Assembly (NCBI GenBank): GCA_027064745.1
Contig: JAMOPD010000159.1
Coordinates: 1-28,596 of the forward strand
DNA from: Thermococcaceae archaeon
GTDB lineage: Archaea > Methanobacteriota_B > Thermococci > Thermococcales > Thermococcaceae
DNA length: 28,596 nt
Direction: 5' to 3'
Each line of letters starts with the position of its first letter. Positions within the stretch are counted from its first letter, which is position 1. Positions 1-8,204 of this stretch are shown here, in pieces. Both the position numbers and the translations under genes were made by a program. The notes under the pieces are model-generated. The model was given only the letters and a program-made list of their open reading frames with translations, made no database searches and was not told where the DNA came from.

Positions 1-563
1 AGGTTGTTGCAGATCCAGAAGTAATAAAACTCATGCTCGAAGACACGAGGAGAAAGATTCTCCAGCTGCTTCGCAACAAGGAGATGACGATCTCTCAGCT
101 TTCGGAGATACTTGGAAAGACGCCCCAGACAATATACCACCACATAGAAAAGCTCAAGGAAGCCGGCCTTGTTGAGGTCAAGAGGACTGAAATGAAAGGG
201 AACCTGGTTGAGAAGTATTACGGAAGGACAGCAGATGCATTTTACATCAACCTCTACTTAGGTGATGAAGAGCTCCGCTACTTCGCCCGTTCGAGATTAA
301 AGACAAAGCTTGAGATATTCAAAATCCTAGGTTATAAATTCGACGAAGATAAACTACTAGATATTATGGACAACCTCCTAGAGAAAGAGCACGAGTATAA
401 AACAGAAATATCAAATGAAATTGAAAGCAATGAGGAGCAATTAAAGGATTTTTCCAACGAAGATATAATACATGCTATAGAATGGCTTTCAATGGCCAAA
501 ATTGGTCGAGATCAAGAAGCTATAGAACTCCTCAAGAAGCTGGGAGAAATCCTTAAGAAGTAA
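1..563 (+). CDS. winged-helix (ArsR-like) transcriptional regulator, 5' end outside window
   Basis: The frame is open from base 3, reading VVADPEVIKLMLEDTRR before the first internal Met at 33, so the true start is upstream of the window. The N-terminal half is a winged helix-turn-helix: the segment TISQLSEILGKTPQTIYHHI is a typical DNA-recognition unit, followed by a wing (GLVEVKRTEMKGNLVEKYY). The C-terminal ~100 residues are charged and helical and probably mediate dimerisation. It closely resembles, from memory, the structurally solved Pyrococcus horikoshii protein PH1932. It should be a cytoplasmic DNA-binding regulator; ligand and targets cannot be told from the sequence. It precedes a DUF211 gene by 26 bases on the same strand and may be co-transcribed with it. 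Family call is firm, specific role unknown. Confidence 0.88.
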   Translation, partial: VVADPEVIKLMLEDTRRKILQLLRNKEMTISQLSEILGKTPQTIYHHIEKLKEAGLVEVKRTEMKGNLVEKYYGRTADAFYINLYLGDEELRYFARSRLKTKLEIFKILGYKFDEDKLLDIMDNLLEKEHEYKTEISNEIESNEEQLKDFSNEDIIHAIEWLSMAKIGRDQEAIELLKKLGEILKK

Positions 564-589
564 AACATGAAAGAGAGCAATGATGAATG

Positions 590-895
590 ATGGCCCGGGG
601 AATTAGACTACTTGTGTTGGATGTTCTTAAACCTCATCAGCCGATAGTCACGGAGCTGGCCTTAGGTCTCAGTGAGGTTGAGGGAGTCGAAGGCGTTAAC
701 ATAACACTCGTCGAGATTGACAAGGAGACGGAGAACATCAAGATAACCATTGTAGGGGACAATCTTGACTACGACGAGATAGTCAGAACCATAGAGGAAT
801 TCGGTGGAGTTGTGCACAGTATAGATATGGTCGCAGCAGGTAAGAAAATCGTCGAAGAAAGTGAAACACCTCAAGATCGGCTTGAAGAATACTAA
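590..895 (+). CDS. DUF211 family protein
   Basis: This small protein of about 101 residues begins MARGIRLLVLDVLKPHQP and continues with a beta-alpha-beta pattern (VEGVNITLVEIDKETENIKITI, then an acidic helix and FGGVVHSIDMVAAG), the signature of the archaeal DUF211 family, a ferredoxin-like fold of unknown function. Two in-frame ATGs lie at 587 and 590; I prefer 590 because the family usually begins with a single Met followed by Ala-Arg-Gly, but 587 is possible. It sits directly behind the winged-helix regulator and ahead of a broken second regulator. No catalytic residues or membrane segments are seen. Function is not known. Confidence 0.85.
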   Translation: MARGIRLLVLDVLKPHQPIVTELALGLSEVEGVEGVNITLVEIDKETENIKITIVGDNLDYDEIVRTIEEFGGVVHSIDMVAAGKKIVEESETPQDRLEEY

Positions 896-904
896 GGTGT
901 CTTC

Positions 905-1479
905 ATGAAAGATCAGCAAAGGTGAAGATTCTACCCGCTTTAAGATTTTAGAGCTTCTGCGGGAGCATCCAATGACAATAAATGAACTCACAGAAATGAT
1001 GAATAAAGATCGGACAACGATTTATAGGCATATTAGATCCGGCTTTGTTGAAGATATTGACCAGAAAGGTAATGAAAGAATATATGTGAGAGCTGCCAAA
1101 ATTTTTCTCATTAAAGCCGATCCGGATGCCAGTGTAGAGCAGTTTAGACAAGCACACCTTCAAGTGGAAGCAAAGAAAGTTGTTCAGATACTCGAAAAGG
1201 TCGGAAAGGCTTCGTTGCCCTAACAATACTGTCAGCGCTTAATAGTTATACCAGATTTATCATCAGACACTTCATTAGCTTATCCTAACAGTATGACCAT
1301 AACAAAGGATGTGCTTAATGAGATTAAAGTAAATGCACAACCGATAATAAAGAAAAATCTCTGCAACAGAGGCAGATTTGAGTAAGATAGAGCTGTTCCA
1401 CCTTTTAAACATGTTAGTGTTTTTACAAAGTTGTAGGTTGTGTGAAAAAGCCAAAAAGCAGGGGAACTGGAATAATTAA
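905..1479 (+). pseudogene. helix-turn-helix regulator, broken by frameshifts and a repeat insertion
   Basis: Fragments of one protein lie in different frames. ATG at 905 opens MKDQ and soon stops. A one-base shift then gives GEDSTRFKILELLREHPM followed by TINELTEMMNKDRTTIYRHI, a helix-turn-helix. The next residues (RSGFVEDIDQKGNERIY) appear to lack several residues of the expected helix. The frame ends at 1223, three bases before a palindromic repeat (1226–1294). Beyond the repeat the tail resumes as TKDVLNEIKVNAQPIIKK, shifts frame again, and ends as SKIELFHLLNMLVFLQ plus RLCEKAKK before TAA at 1477–1479, overlapping the convergent stop of the next gene. The open stretch 972–1223 alone (83 residues) is therefore a remnant, not an intact gene. 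Its family is inferred from the pattern of archaeal HTH regulators with long C-terminal helical domains. Confidence 0.8.
1226..1294. repeat. palindromic (MITE-like) repeat, degenerate copy A
   Basis: The 69-bp segment begins ATACTGTCAG and ends CCTAACAGTAT, imperfect inverted termini matching the copies at 15178–15234 and 27437–27502 (ATACTGTCAGG … CCTGACAGTAT). The interior has diverged and no longer shows the GGAGTTAGAC core. It lies inside the broken regulator gene, separating its N- and C-terminal remnants, so insertion into the gene is the simplest reading. No coding capacity and no clear target-site duplication are visible. Confidence 0.7.
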
Positions 1480-2918
1480 AATTCCTCAACCCATCTAACA
1501 GCCTGTGGAATTCTCCCCGCGAGCTCAAGGGCAGTGAAGTTCTTGCCAAGATCTTCTTTGACCGTGTCTCCGGCTAATCCATTGAGGAAAGCACCGACTG
1601 AAGCCGCTCTGAGCGGTGAATTTCCAAGAGCTAGCAATGCTCCAATAATACCAGCCAAAACATCTCCAGTTCCACCAGTTGTCATTCCTCTATTTCCGGT
1701 TTTATTGTACTTCCAGACTTTTCCATCGCTGATGATGTCATAAACTCCCTTAAGGAGAATTACACCGTTAATTTCTTTTGCTTTCTCCATGACAAGCCCA
1801 GCTTTCTCTTGCAGAGAGCCTTCTGGCTTCTCTCCAAAGAGCGTTTTGAATTCCCCAGCATGTGGTGTTAAGACAAATGTTTTACCCTTGAGGACGCTTA
1901 AATCTTCAGCTATGGCTTTTAATCCGTCAGCATCTATAACTAAAGGCTTTTCACAGCGCTTTACAAATTCCCTAACAAACTCCTTGGGTTCGGCCTTGAG
2001 TCCAATACCTGGGCCTATGATGACGGCATCAACCTTTCCCGTCAATGCCAAAACTTCTTCAAGATGCTCTCTTGTGAAGTTCTTTCCTTCAACGGGCCTC
2101 AAAATCATGTCCGGATCAGTTATACGCTTCGCTGAATATTCTGGCATCACCAAATAAACCAAGTCTACAATATATGAGGCAGCTTTTGCCGCTAAGTAGG
2201 GGGCACCAAAATAATCTTCACTTCCCCCAATTATCAAAAGCCGTCCGTTTTGTCCTTTGTGCTCCCCTTTCTTTCTTAAGGCAAACTTTGCATCTCCTGG
2301 GCCGACTAAGTGGTAAAGCTCCTTTGGATAACCAATTTTGGCAACAATCCTTTCAAAGCCCTCAAACTCTTCCTTGTCCCACTGGAAAGTTACGGCAAAG
2401 TCACATTTGACTTGAACTTTTGAAGGATAGCCACTTGGCAGGTCAACGCTCACAATCTTAGCCTTTCCGGAATATCCATTGATTTTTTCAACCGCTGAGC
2501 GTATAGGTTCCCTCGGCTCCCCCTTTGTGCCGGCTCCAAGAAGGGCATCAACAATAACATCATAACCCTCAAGATTAACACCCTTTATCTGGCTTGAGTC
2601 CTTGAGGATTTTAATTTTTACAAAGTCAAGCCTCTTTAGTATTTCCCAGTTGTGCTTAGCTTCCTCACTTCTGATTTTTATTTCATCACCAACCAAAAAG
2701 ACTGTTACATCATTCTCAAAGCTAAGATGCCTGGCAACAACAAAGCCATCTCCACCGTTGTTTCCTGTTCCACAGAATATCGCCACTTTAAGTCCTTTTC
2801 CAAACTTTTCTTCTATTGCCCTCGCCACTCCAGCGCCAGCGTTTTCCATGAGCTGAAATGGTGAGATGCCAAGCCACTTAGCGTTGATATCCCAGATATA
2901 AATGTCCGCGATTCTCAT
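1476..2918 (-). CDS. nnr: bifunctional NAD(P)H-hydrate epimerase / ADP-dependent NAD(P)H-hydrate dehydratase
   Basis: This enzyme repairs hydrated NADH and NADPH: the N-terminal half epimerises the R form and the C-terminal half dehydrates the S form using ADP. The epimerase half shows MENAG and the glycine-rich CGTGNNGGDGF motif (about residues 50–60). The ribokinase-like dehydratase half shows VIIGPGIG, VIDADGLK, LTPHAGEF and the closing TGGTGDVLAGIIGALLA. Length is 480 residues, normal for the fused form. An upstream GTG (2927) and ATG (2924) are in frame, but the ATG at 2918 is chosen because GAGGTGA lies five bases before it. The preceding gene's TGA stop overlaps that ribosome binding site, so the two genes are probably translationally coupled. 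Its end overlaps the tail of the convergent pseudogene. Confidence 0.95.
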   Translation of the reverse strand: MRIADIYIWDINAKWLGISPFQLMENAGAGVARAIEEKFGKGLKVAIFCGTGNNGGDGFVVARHLSFENDVTVFLVGDEIKIRSEEAKHNWEILKRLDFVKIKILKDSSQIKGVNLEGYDVIVDALLGAGTKGEPREPIRSAVEKINGYSGKAKIVSVDLPSGYPSKVQVKCDFAVTFQWDKEEFEGFERIVAKIGYPKELYHLVGPGDAKFALRKKGEHKGQNGRLLIIGGSEDYFGAPYLAAKAASYIVDLVYLVMPEYSAKRITDPDMILRPVEGKNFTREHLEEVLALTGKVDAVIIGPGIGLKAEPKEFVREFVKRCEKPLVIDADGLKAIAEDLSVLKGKTFVLTPHAGEFKTLFGEKPEGSLQEKAGLVMEKAKEINGVILLKGVYDIISDGKVWKYNKTGNRGMTTGGTGDVLAGIIGALLALGNSPLRAASVGAFLNGLAGDTVKEDLGKNFTALELAGRIPQAVRWVEEF

Positions 2919-2928
2919 GAGCATCACC

Positions 2929-4314
2929 TCATTCTCTATTCTTTCCAGTTATTTCCCAAATGTCTAAGAAAAACTTCTCAGCTTCAGACAACACATCTTG
3001 ATCCATAGTTAATATGCCTGCATTAAACTCGTTTTTTAACTGCTCTGGCGTCAAGTCAGCTGAAGTTACCAAGACTTGATCATCTATGATGTATAGGCGG
3101 GCATGAATTATAGATGTTACCCTAAATGAGTCTCCCAGTAATCTCTGAAGCATATCATACGCAGGATCCAGAAAGCGTTTTCCCTCCCCTTTATATCCAC
3201 TCTTTTCTGATTTTGGAAGCGTTATAACCCTTATATCAACTTGGGGTTTGTCTTTATGGAGTTTTATAATGTCCGGAAAGAACTCCGTTATGTATCTTGA
3301 TATTATCCAGACTCGCTTCTCAGCATTGAGAAACAAACTTTCCAAAGTATCCTTTATAGATGTTTCAGCACGATATGGATTTGTTACTAAGAATTTTGGC
3401 TTAATATGCTTAACTCTTTGGTCAATCTCTTTGGACATCATTTCCACGTACTCATACGGAACCTTGGGCCCTTCACCTAATGAAATTAGAGTAAGTAATC
3501 CATAGGATGTAGTCTCCGAGTCATCAATCCAACTTCCATTAGAGTCTTGTAAAGATTTTACCCATTTGTTAGCTTTTTCAAAGACAGAATTTGAGAGAAT
3601 TGTTGGATACAAAAATCTGACTCTACTGAGAAAATACACAACATAAAAAGTTTTTTGAACAGTAGTTTTAATTGAATATTTTCTATATTTCCTTCTTTTT
3701 AGTACTCCCCAGTATCCTTTTTGCTTTTGTTTAGCTAATAGATATCGTAAAATTTTTTCAATTTCCTTATTATATTTCCGAGCATCTAATTCAAACAATG
3801 CTAGCCCAATGAGAGCCAGATTTTCTAAGTCCTCTTCTTCATAATCATCTTCATTGACTCGCTCAATAGCATCTTTTAAAAGAAGTTCTTGTTTCAGCGG
3901 AAACATTCCTAATGAAACTAAAGTTAACAAACTAATCCCCAGATTTCCAAACAAGTGCTGTCCTCCAGATGAGATTGTAAAATCCAAGTAATTTTTCAAG
4001 TGAGTTTTGAAGTGATGATTCCCACTAATTCCCAGTTGAGCGAGATAATAGAAGACATAGTCTGCATAATCATCAAATAGAAAATCATCCTGCCAGAATT
4101 CATCTGTATTAGCTTTTTGTATGAACTTCTTAACTATTGGAGAATTAAACTTTGACAAAACATAGAATTCTAAAGTATATTCGGCAGTCATTGTTTTCTC
4201 TTTATTAGTAATTAAATAGTCTTCTAACCAAGTAACACCATTTTTAACAGACTCAGAGCTTGTATCAATCGCTGTCGTATAATCTAGATATCTATCAAAC
4301 ATGTGGGAGATCAT
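2929..4314 (-). CDS. cyclase-repeat / phospholipase D-like fusion protein
   Basis: The 461-residue protein has two parts. Residues to about 300 are helical and contain terpene-cyclase/prenyltransferase-like alpha-toroid repeats, clearest in WVKSLQDSNGSWIDDSETTS followed by YGLLTLISLG. The C-terminal ~160 residues resemble a phospholipase D-like domain: RVWIISRYITEFFPD, then HARLYIIDD (H404, R406, D411) and SADLTPEQLKNEFNAG. The usual HxKxxxxD catalytic Lys is Arg here and only one such motif is seen, so catalysis is doubtful unless it dimerises; a binding role is equally possible. ATG at 4314 is chosen over an upstream TTG (4326) because GGGTGG lies four bases before it. It is AT-richer than its neighbours. 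The downstream NAD(P)H-hydrate repair gene is coupled to it. I do not know its function. Confidence 0.7.
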   Translation of the reverse strand: MISHMFDRYLDYTTAIDTSSESVKNGVTWLEDYLITNKEKTMTAEYTLEFYVLSKFNSPIVKKFIQKANTDEFWQDDFLFDDYADYVFYYLAQLGISGNHHFKTHLKNYLDFTISSGGQHLFGNLGISLLTLVSLGMFPLKQELLLKDAIERVNEDDYEEEDLENLALIGLALFELDARKYNKEIEKILRYLLAKQKQKGYWGVLKRRKYRKYSIKTTVQKTFYVVYFLSRVRFLYPTILSNSVFEKANKWVKSLQDSNGSWIDDSETTSYGLLTLISLGEGPKVPYEYVEMMSKEIDQRVKHIKPKFLVTNPYRAETSIKDTLESLFLNAEKRVWIISRYITEFFPDIIKLHKDKPQVDIRVITLPKSEKSGYKGEGKRFLDPAYDMLQRLLGDSFRVTSIIHARLYIIDDQVLVTSADLTPEQLKNEFNAGILTMDQDVLSEAEKFFLDIWEITGKNRE

Positions 4315-4384
4315 AAAACCACCCAATTAGGATATCCATAATTCTCCAAATAAAGTTTAGTTTTTGTCATAATACTTTAAGTTA

Positions 4385-4972
4385 TCATGATGAAGGTGGA
4401 GAAATATCAATTATTTCTAGAGCATTTTTATAATCTCTCCTTGAATAAAGCACCAAATAGACCTCCTTCACGTTCTCTGCTTCCCTTGAAAATTCTTTAA
4501 CTGCCTCAAGGAACGTTCTTACAACTTCCTCAAAAGGACAGCCATAAATCCCAGCACTTATAGCTGGAAAAGCTATGCTTCTAACTTTTAATTCATCAGC
4601 TTTTCTCAAAGCTCCAAGAATGGCTTTCTTAAGCTTCTCTTTTTTATCCTCATCCCATCTGCCGCCGCAGTAAGGGCCAACTGTGTGAATGACATATTTA
4701 ATCCCATACTGCTCCAACCTTAAAGCTGGAGTTACAACGACTTCACCATGTTCAATCCAGTCCCTTCCAATCTGCTCCCTCGTAGCTTCCTTGCTTATCC
4801 TTATATACTCTCGAACGTTTCCAGCGGCAGCTTTTGCTATGGCGTAAGCAACTCCACCGCCGTGCTCCAAATACTTGTTGGCAGCATTTACAATGGTTTC
4901 AGCCCTAAAACGGGTTATATCCCCTTTAGCTATCTCAAAAACCATATTTCCAAATGAGACTGTACCGGCCAT
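4385..4972 (-). CDS. macrodomain protein (ADP-ribose binding / O-acetyl-ADP-ribose deacetylase family)
   Basis: A single 195-residue macrodomain. Signature elements occur in order: AKGDITRFRAETIVNAAN (GDIT and NAAN), GGGVAYAIAKAAG-type loop, then VIHTVGPYCGG and the phosphate-binding loop AFPAISAGIYGCPFEE. Such proteins bind ADP-ribose and many remove ADP-ribose or acetyl-ADP-ribose esters in the cytoplasm. ATG at 4972 is preferred over the in-frame GTG at 4984 because GGTGA sits five bases upstream. It is divergent from the membrane-protein pseudogene at 5109. Possible functional link to the NAD(P)H-hydrate repair enzyme two genes downstream is only contextual. Confidence 0.93.
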   Translation of the reverse strand: MAGTVSFGNMVFEIAKGDITRFRAETIVNAANKYLEHGGGVAYAIAKAAAGNVREYIRISKEATREQIGRDWIEHGEVVVTPALRLEQYGIKYVIHTVGPYCGGRWDEDKKEKLKKAILGALRKADELKVRSIAFPAISAGIYGCPFEEVVRTFLEAVKEFSREAENVKEVYLVLYSRRDYKNALEIIDISPPSS

Positions 4973-5108
4973 AAAAATCACCACTCAGAATTATGATCCA
5001 ATGGTTTTAATTATTACCGTCAATACTTCCAAGTTTAAGTTTTTACATAAATACAATTTAAGATAGTAAAACTTAAAAACACATGGGAGAAATATAACCG
5101 GTGATTGT

Positions 5109-5577
5109 ATGAAAGCCTGGGATGCTGTTAGAGAAGCAATCAACATACTATCCAGCAACAAGTTTCCAATAATAGCCTATCCCGGAGAGGTTATCACAGG
5201 TTACGGCACAGAGTTTACGGATTTTCTCCAATATATGGCCTACCTCTGCTGATAATTGGGACATATCTCCAGCTATCTGCTTCATACTACACTGTCAGAG
5301 GATATTATCTCCTGAAAACAGATCGACTTGAAGAAAAATCTGGACTGATATCAAAATCGCTGAGATATAGTTGCATTAATTTATGGGCTGGTTCTTGCAT
5401 TTATAGGGCTTATCGGAGCCGTTCCAGCAGTGATTGCATATTATTGTTGGGGGAATTACTTTCGGAGCAGGAATTGGGGCATTAAGCGCTTTCAGTTATA
5501 TTGCTGGAGTCCTTATGTACATAAAGCTGGGAAAGAGACTGACAAATCCAGATTCAGACTGGCTTGCGAGCCTTTAA
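5109..5577 (+). pseudogene. frameshifted small membrane protein
   Basis: A good ribosome binding site (GGTGATTGT) precedes ATG at 5109, which reads MKAWDAVREAINILSSNKF and stops near 5250. The remaining coding signal jumps between all three frames: GLPLLIIGTYLQLSASYY plus RGYYLLKTDRLEEKSGL in one, GLVLAFIGLIGAVPAVIAYY in another, then FGAGIGALSAFSYIAGVLM plus YIKLGKRLTNPDSDWLASL ending in TAA at 5575–5577. The pieces together describe an integral membrane protein with about four hydrophobic segments, similar in style to archaeal DUF973/DUF996 proteins. At least three frameshifts make it non-functional unless they are sequencing errors. This explains the 4985–5589 gap, which otherwise holds only divergent promoter sequence. 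Confidence 0.75.
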
Positions 5578-5589
5578 TCTTAATACTCT

Positions 5590-6864
5590 TTAAGCAAGCT
5601 TCTCTATAGCTTCTTCAGCTTTTTCCAAAATTCTCTCTTCATCCAAGGTGAGAACTTCCCTGTCAAGCATCAGAATCCTTCCATCAACTATCGTCGTTTC
5701 CACATCATTGCCGTTTGCCGAATAAACAATGTGGCTTATGACGTTGTTAATCGGCCTTAAATGCGGCTGGTTGAAGTCTATAATCACCAAATCAGCCAAA
5801 GCACCTTCCTTTATAACCCCTGCATTTAAGCACAAAGCCTTTGCACCGTTCTGGGTTGCCATTTTGAAGATTGTCTTAGCATTCGCCGCTGTTGGGTCAA
5901 AGTTATATACCTTATGAAGGAGCGCAGCCAATTTCATCTCCTCCAGCATGTCAAGATTGTTGTTGCTGGCTGAGCCATCGGTACCGAGGCCGACGTTGAT
6001 CCCTGCATTCAGCAGTCTCCCAAGGGGCATGACACCGCTCGCAAGTTTCATGTTTGAGGCCGGATTGTGGGCGATGCTCACGCGATGCCTCGCCAGAATA
6101 TGTATATCTTTGCTGTCAAGCCAGACCCCGTGAGCTATTATAACATCCCTTCCGAGGAAGCCAATATCGTTGAGAAGCTCTACAGGGCTCTTCCCATAAC
6201 GCTCAAGAATCCTTCCGATTTCACTCTGCGTTTCGCTAACATGGATTGTTATCAGCCTGCCGTGCTCATTTGCAAGCTCCCTAACCCTCTCAAGAAGTGC
6301 GATGGAACATGTGTATGGCGCATGAGGACCAAAGACGAATTGAATTCGTTCCGAGTCCAGCCCATCAATAAACTCCATCGTCCTGAGAGCCTCTTTAATC
6401 TCTTTCTCGGTTTTATCAGGATCCCCAAGGTCTATCATGCCATAGCTGAGATAACCCCTTAATCCAGATTCCTTCACAACCTCAGCGACAGCATCCATGT
6501 GGAAGTACATGTCAAGGAAGGCCGTGGTTCCGGTCATTATCATCTCCAGCACGCCGAGGTATGCTCCAGCTTTGGTGAGCTCTCTCGTTAGTTTTGCCTC
6601 TCTCGGCCAGATATATTTCTCCAGCCAGTCCATTAGGGGGAGATCGTCCGCCAAACCCCTCAAAAGCCCCATCGGAGAGTGAGTGTGAAGGTTGATAAAA
6701 CCGGGGGAAATAACCCTTCCCTTTGCGTCGATAACCGTATCAGCGGCCTCGCTTATTTCCTTGGCAACCTTGACGATTCGATTGTTCTCTATGAGAATGT
6801 CGGCTTGGAGCACCTCAAAATTCTCGCCGTAAATGATGTGACCGTTCTTGATGAGAATACTCAT
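5590..6864 (-). CDS. mtaD: 5'-methylthioadenosine/S-adenosylhomocysteine deaminase-type amidohydrolase
   Basis: Metal-dependent amidohydrolase of 424 residues that probably deaminates adenosine-type nucleosides (MTA, SAH or 5'-deoxyadenosine) to inosine analogues. Metal ligands of the family are visible: H60 and H62 in GFINLHTHSPMGLLRG, H208 in HVSETQSE, H245 in IAHGVW and D296 in GLGTDGSASNNN. GPHAPYTCS (H181) is typical of the MTA/SAH deaminase and Trz/Atz branch. ATG at 6864 is preferred over GTG at 6873 because GGGTGG lies five bases before it. It is downstream of the MFS gene on the same strand, about 65 bases away. The exact substrate cannot be fixed from sequence; archaeal members acting on 5'-deoxyadenosine (DadD) are known. 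Confidence 0.88.
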   Translation of the reverse strand: MSILIKNGHIIYGENFEVLQADILIENNRIVKVAKEISEAADTVIDAKGRVISPGFINLHTHSPMGLLRGLADDLPLMDWLEKYIWPREAKLTRELTKAGAYLGVLEMIMTGTTAFLDMYFHMDAVAEVVKESGLRGYLSYGMIDLGDPDKTEKEIKEALRTMEFIDGLDSERIQFVFGPHAPYTCSIALLERVRELANEHGRLITIHVSETQSEIGRILERYGKSPVELLNDIGFLGRDVIIAHGVWLDSKDIHILARHRVSIAHNPASNMKLASGVMPLGRLLNAGINVGLGTDGSASNNNLDMLEEMKLAALLHKVYNFDPTAANAKTIFKMATQNGAKALCLNAGVIKEGALADLVIIDFNQPHLRPINNVISHIVYSANGNDVETTIVDGRILMLDREVLTLDEERILEKAEEAIEKLA

Positions 6865-6929
6865 GACAACCACCCTTAAAAGGTTCTGTTTCCTGTGGAG
6901 GTTAAAAAGGTGTCGGGAAGGGTCTAAAA

Positions 6930-8159
6930 TTAAAGGTCATGACTACCCGCCGCCCGGGTGGACTTAAGTCCAAGGAGAATCCAAATTCCAAACAGTGTTA
7001 GCAGTGCTGGCACTATGAAGGTCACCCTCGGACCGATGCTCCAGAGAAAGGTTCCCACAACCGGTCCCGGAACCGCGGAGAGCTTCGCCAGCGAGGATTT
7101 AAAACCGAGAATAAGACCTCTGTGCTCAGGCGTCGTGTTCTCGACCATGTACCTGTTGGAGGCGACGTTGAGCTGCTCGACGAAAGCGAGAACTGCCAAG
7201 AACAGAAAAGCACTTGAGAATGGAACGAGTGCGAAGAGAATTAGCAGGGGCACCGAGAGGGAGTCCTTCAGTATGAGGGAGTTTAGAGACCCTATTTTAT
7301 CCACCACGTAACCGGCAATAAAGGCCCCGGCGAGGGTTGCGAAGCCTATGGCAGAGTAAAGCCAGGAGATTTGGGAAACGCTGAGCGAATATGCCCTCTG
7401 CAGGAACAGAGGGACAAACGGGGACGCTATCGAGCTGACGAACAGCTCAAAGCAGAGGTAAATCATGAAAAGCTTCAAGGGAGGTTCCTTAAGCAGGGTT
7501 GCCCCTTTAAGAGCCTCCTTAAATCTCCCAAAGGTTCTACCACCCTTTCTCTCCACGGTTTCAGAAACGCGGAGGTAGAAAGGGATGGAGCCAAATACCA
7601 ACAAGGCCGAAAGGACAAAAAGACGGGAGTCATCAAGCCTTCCAGCAAGAGAACCAAAAGTGAGGTAGCTCAGGATTCCGGAAGCACTGCTCGCCATGAA
7701 GAGAAGAGACATTGCCTTCCCCATGCCGTTTTGAGGCACGGAGTCACCCATAAGGGAGAACAATGCTGGCGAGGACACAATAGAAGCTGCACTGAGCATT
7801 ACGGCCGGCAGAACGATTAGCTTACCCCCAAAACCCACCACCAGAGCAAGTGAAAGCAAGGCCAGCATTTCAAAAACCGCCGACACAACAATCACAAGTC
7901 TTCTCCCATGTGAATCGGCAAAAGCTCCGGCAACAATCGGCAGAGAGCTCGCGAGGACATTGCTGATTGTCGCGAAAAGGCCCACGAGTGCCGGGCCACC
8001 GATGGAGGCGAGTGTTATGTTCAGGTAGTAGCCGATGAGATATGATACCGCAAAGGTGTTTAGAGAATAGGCCAAGAGTAAGACTTTAACGTTGCTGTTC
8101 TTCAATAAATCTAAGTAACCTGTTGAATTCCAGTTAGCTTCCAATCTTTTGACCCCCAC
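6930..8159 (-). CDS. MFS transporter
   Basis: The protein is almost entirely hydrophobic with about 12 membrane segments. Family markers include the loop 2–3 motif GAFADSHGRRLVIV and the matching second-half motif AGYVVDKIGSLNS. It is a secondary transporter of the major facilitator superfamily, in the cytoplasmic membrane; its substrate is unknown. It follows the radical SAM gene by about 45 bases on the same strand, so exporting the product of that peptide-maturation cassette is an attractive inference. The open frame begins at a GTG (8159), but a TATA box (8162–8169) is so close that transcription would start inside this frame, so a TTG at 8144 read from a leaderless mRNA is a real alternative. 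Confidence 0.87.
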   Translation of the reverse strand: MGVKRLEANWNSTGYLDLLKNSNVKVLLLAYSLNTFAVSYLIGYYLNITLASIGGPALVGLFATISNVLASSLPIVAGAFADSHGRRLVIVVSAVFEMLALLSLALVVGFGGKLIVLPAVMLSAASIVSSPALFSLMGDSVPQNGMGKAMSLLFMASSASGILSYLTFGSLAGRLDDSRLFVLSALLVFGSIPFYLRVSETVERKGGRTFGRFKEALKGATLLKEPPLKLFMIYLCFELFVSSIASPFVPLFLQRAYSLSVSQISWLYSAIGFATLAGAFIAGYVVDKIGSLNSLILKDSLSVPLLILFALVPFSSAFLFLAVLAFVEQLNVASNRYMVENTTPEHRGLILGFKSSLAKLSAVPGPVVGTFLWSIGPRVTFIVPALLTLFGIWILLGLKSTRAAGSHDL

Positions 8160-8161
8160 TG

Positions 8162-8169
8162 TTTATATA
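8162..8169 (-). promoter_or_regulatory. TATA box of the MFS gene
   Basis: Reads TATATAAA on the minus strand. Archaeal transcription would begin about 25 bases downstream, near 8140–8144, giving a leaderless or nearly leaderless mRNA. It lets the transporter be transcribed separately from the upstream radical SAM gene. Confidence 0.55.
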
Positions 8170-8204
8170 CGAAGATGTAATAGACCTCCAGAATCCTAGT
8201 AGTA

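Noticed and set aside
972..1223. 83-residue open frame as an intact small regulator
   Set aside because: Coding similarity continues upstream of its first Met in the same frame without a start, and the family C-terminus reappears after the repeat in other frames, so it is part of a pseudogene.
7371..7820. 149-residue plus-strand frame
   Set aside because: Antisense to the MFS transporter, low-complexity composition rich in Lys/Arg/Gly, no ribosome binding site.
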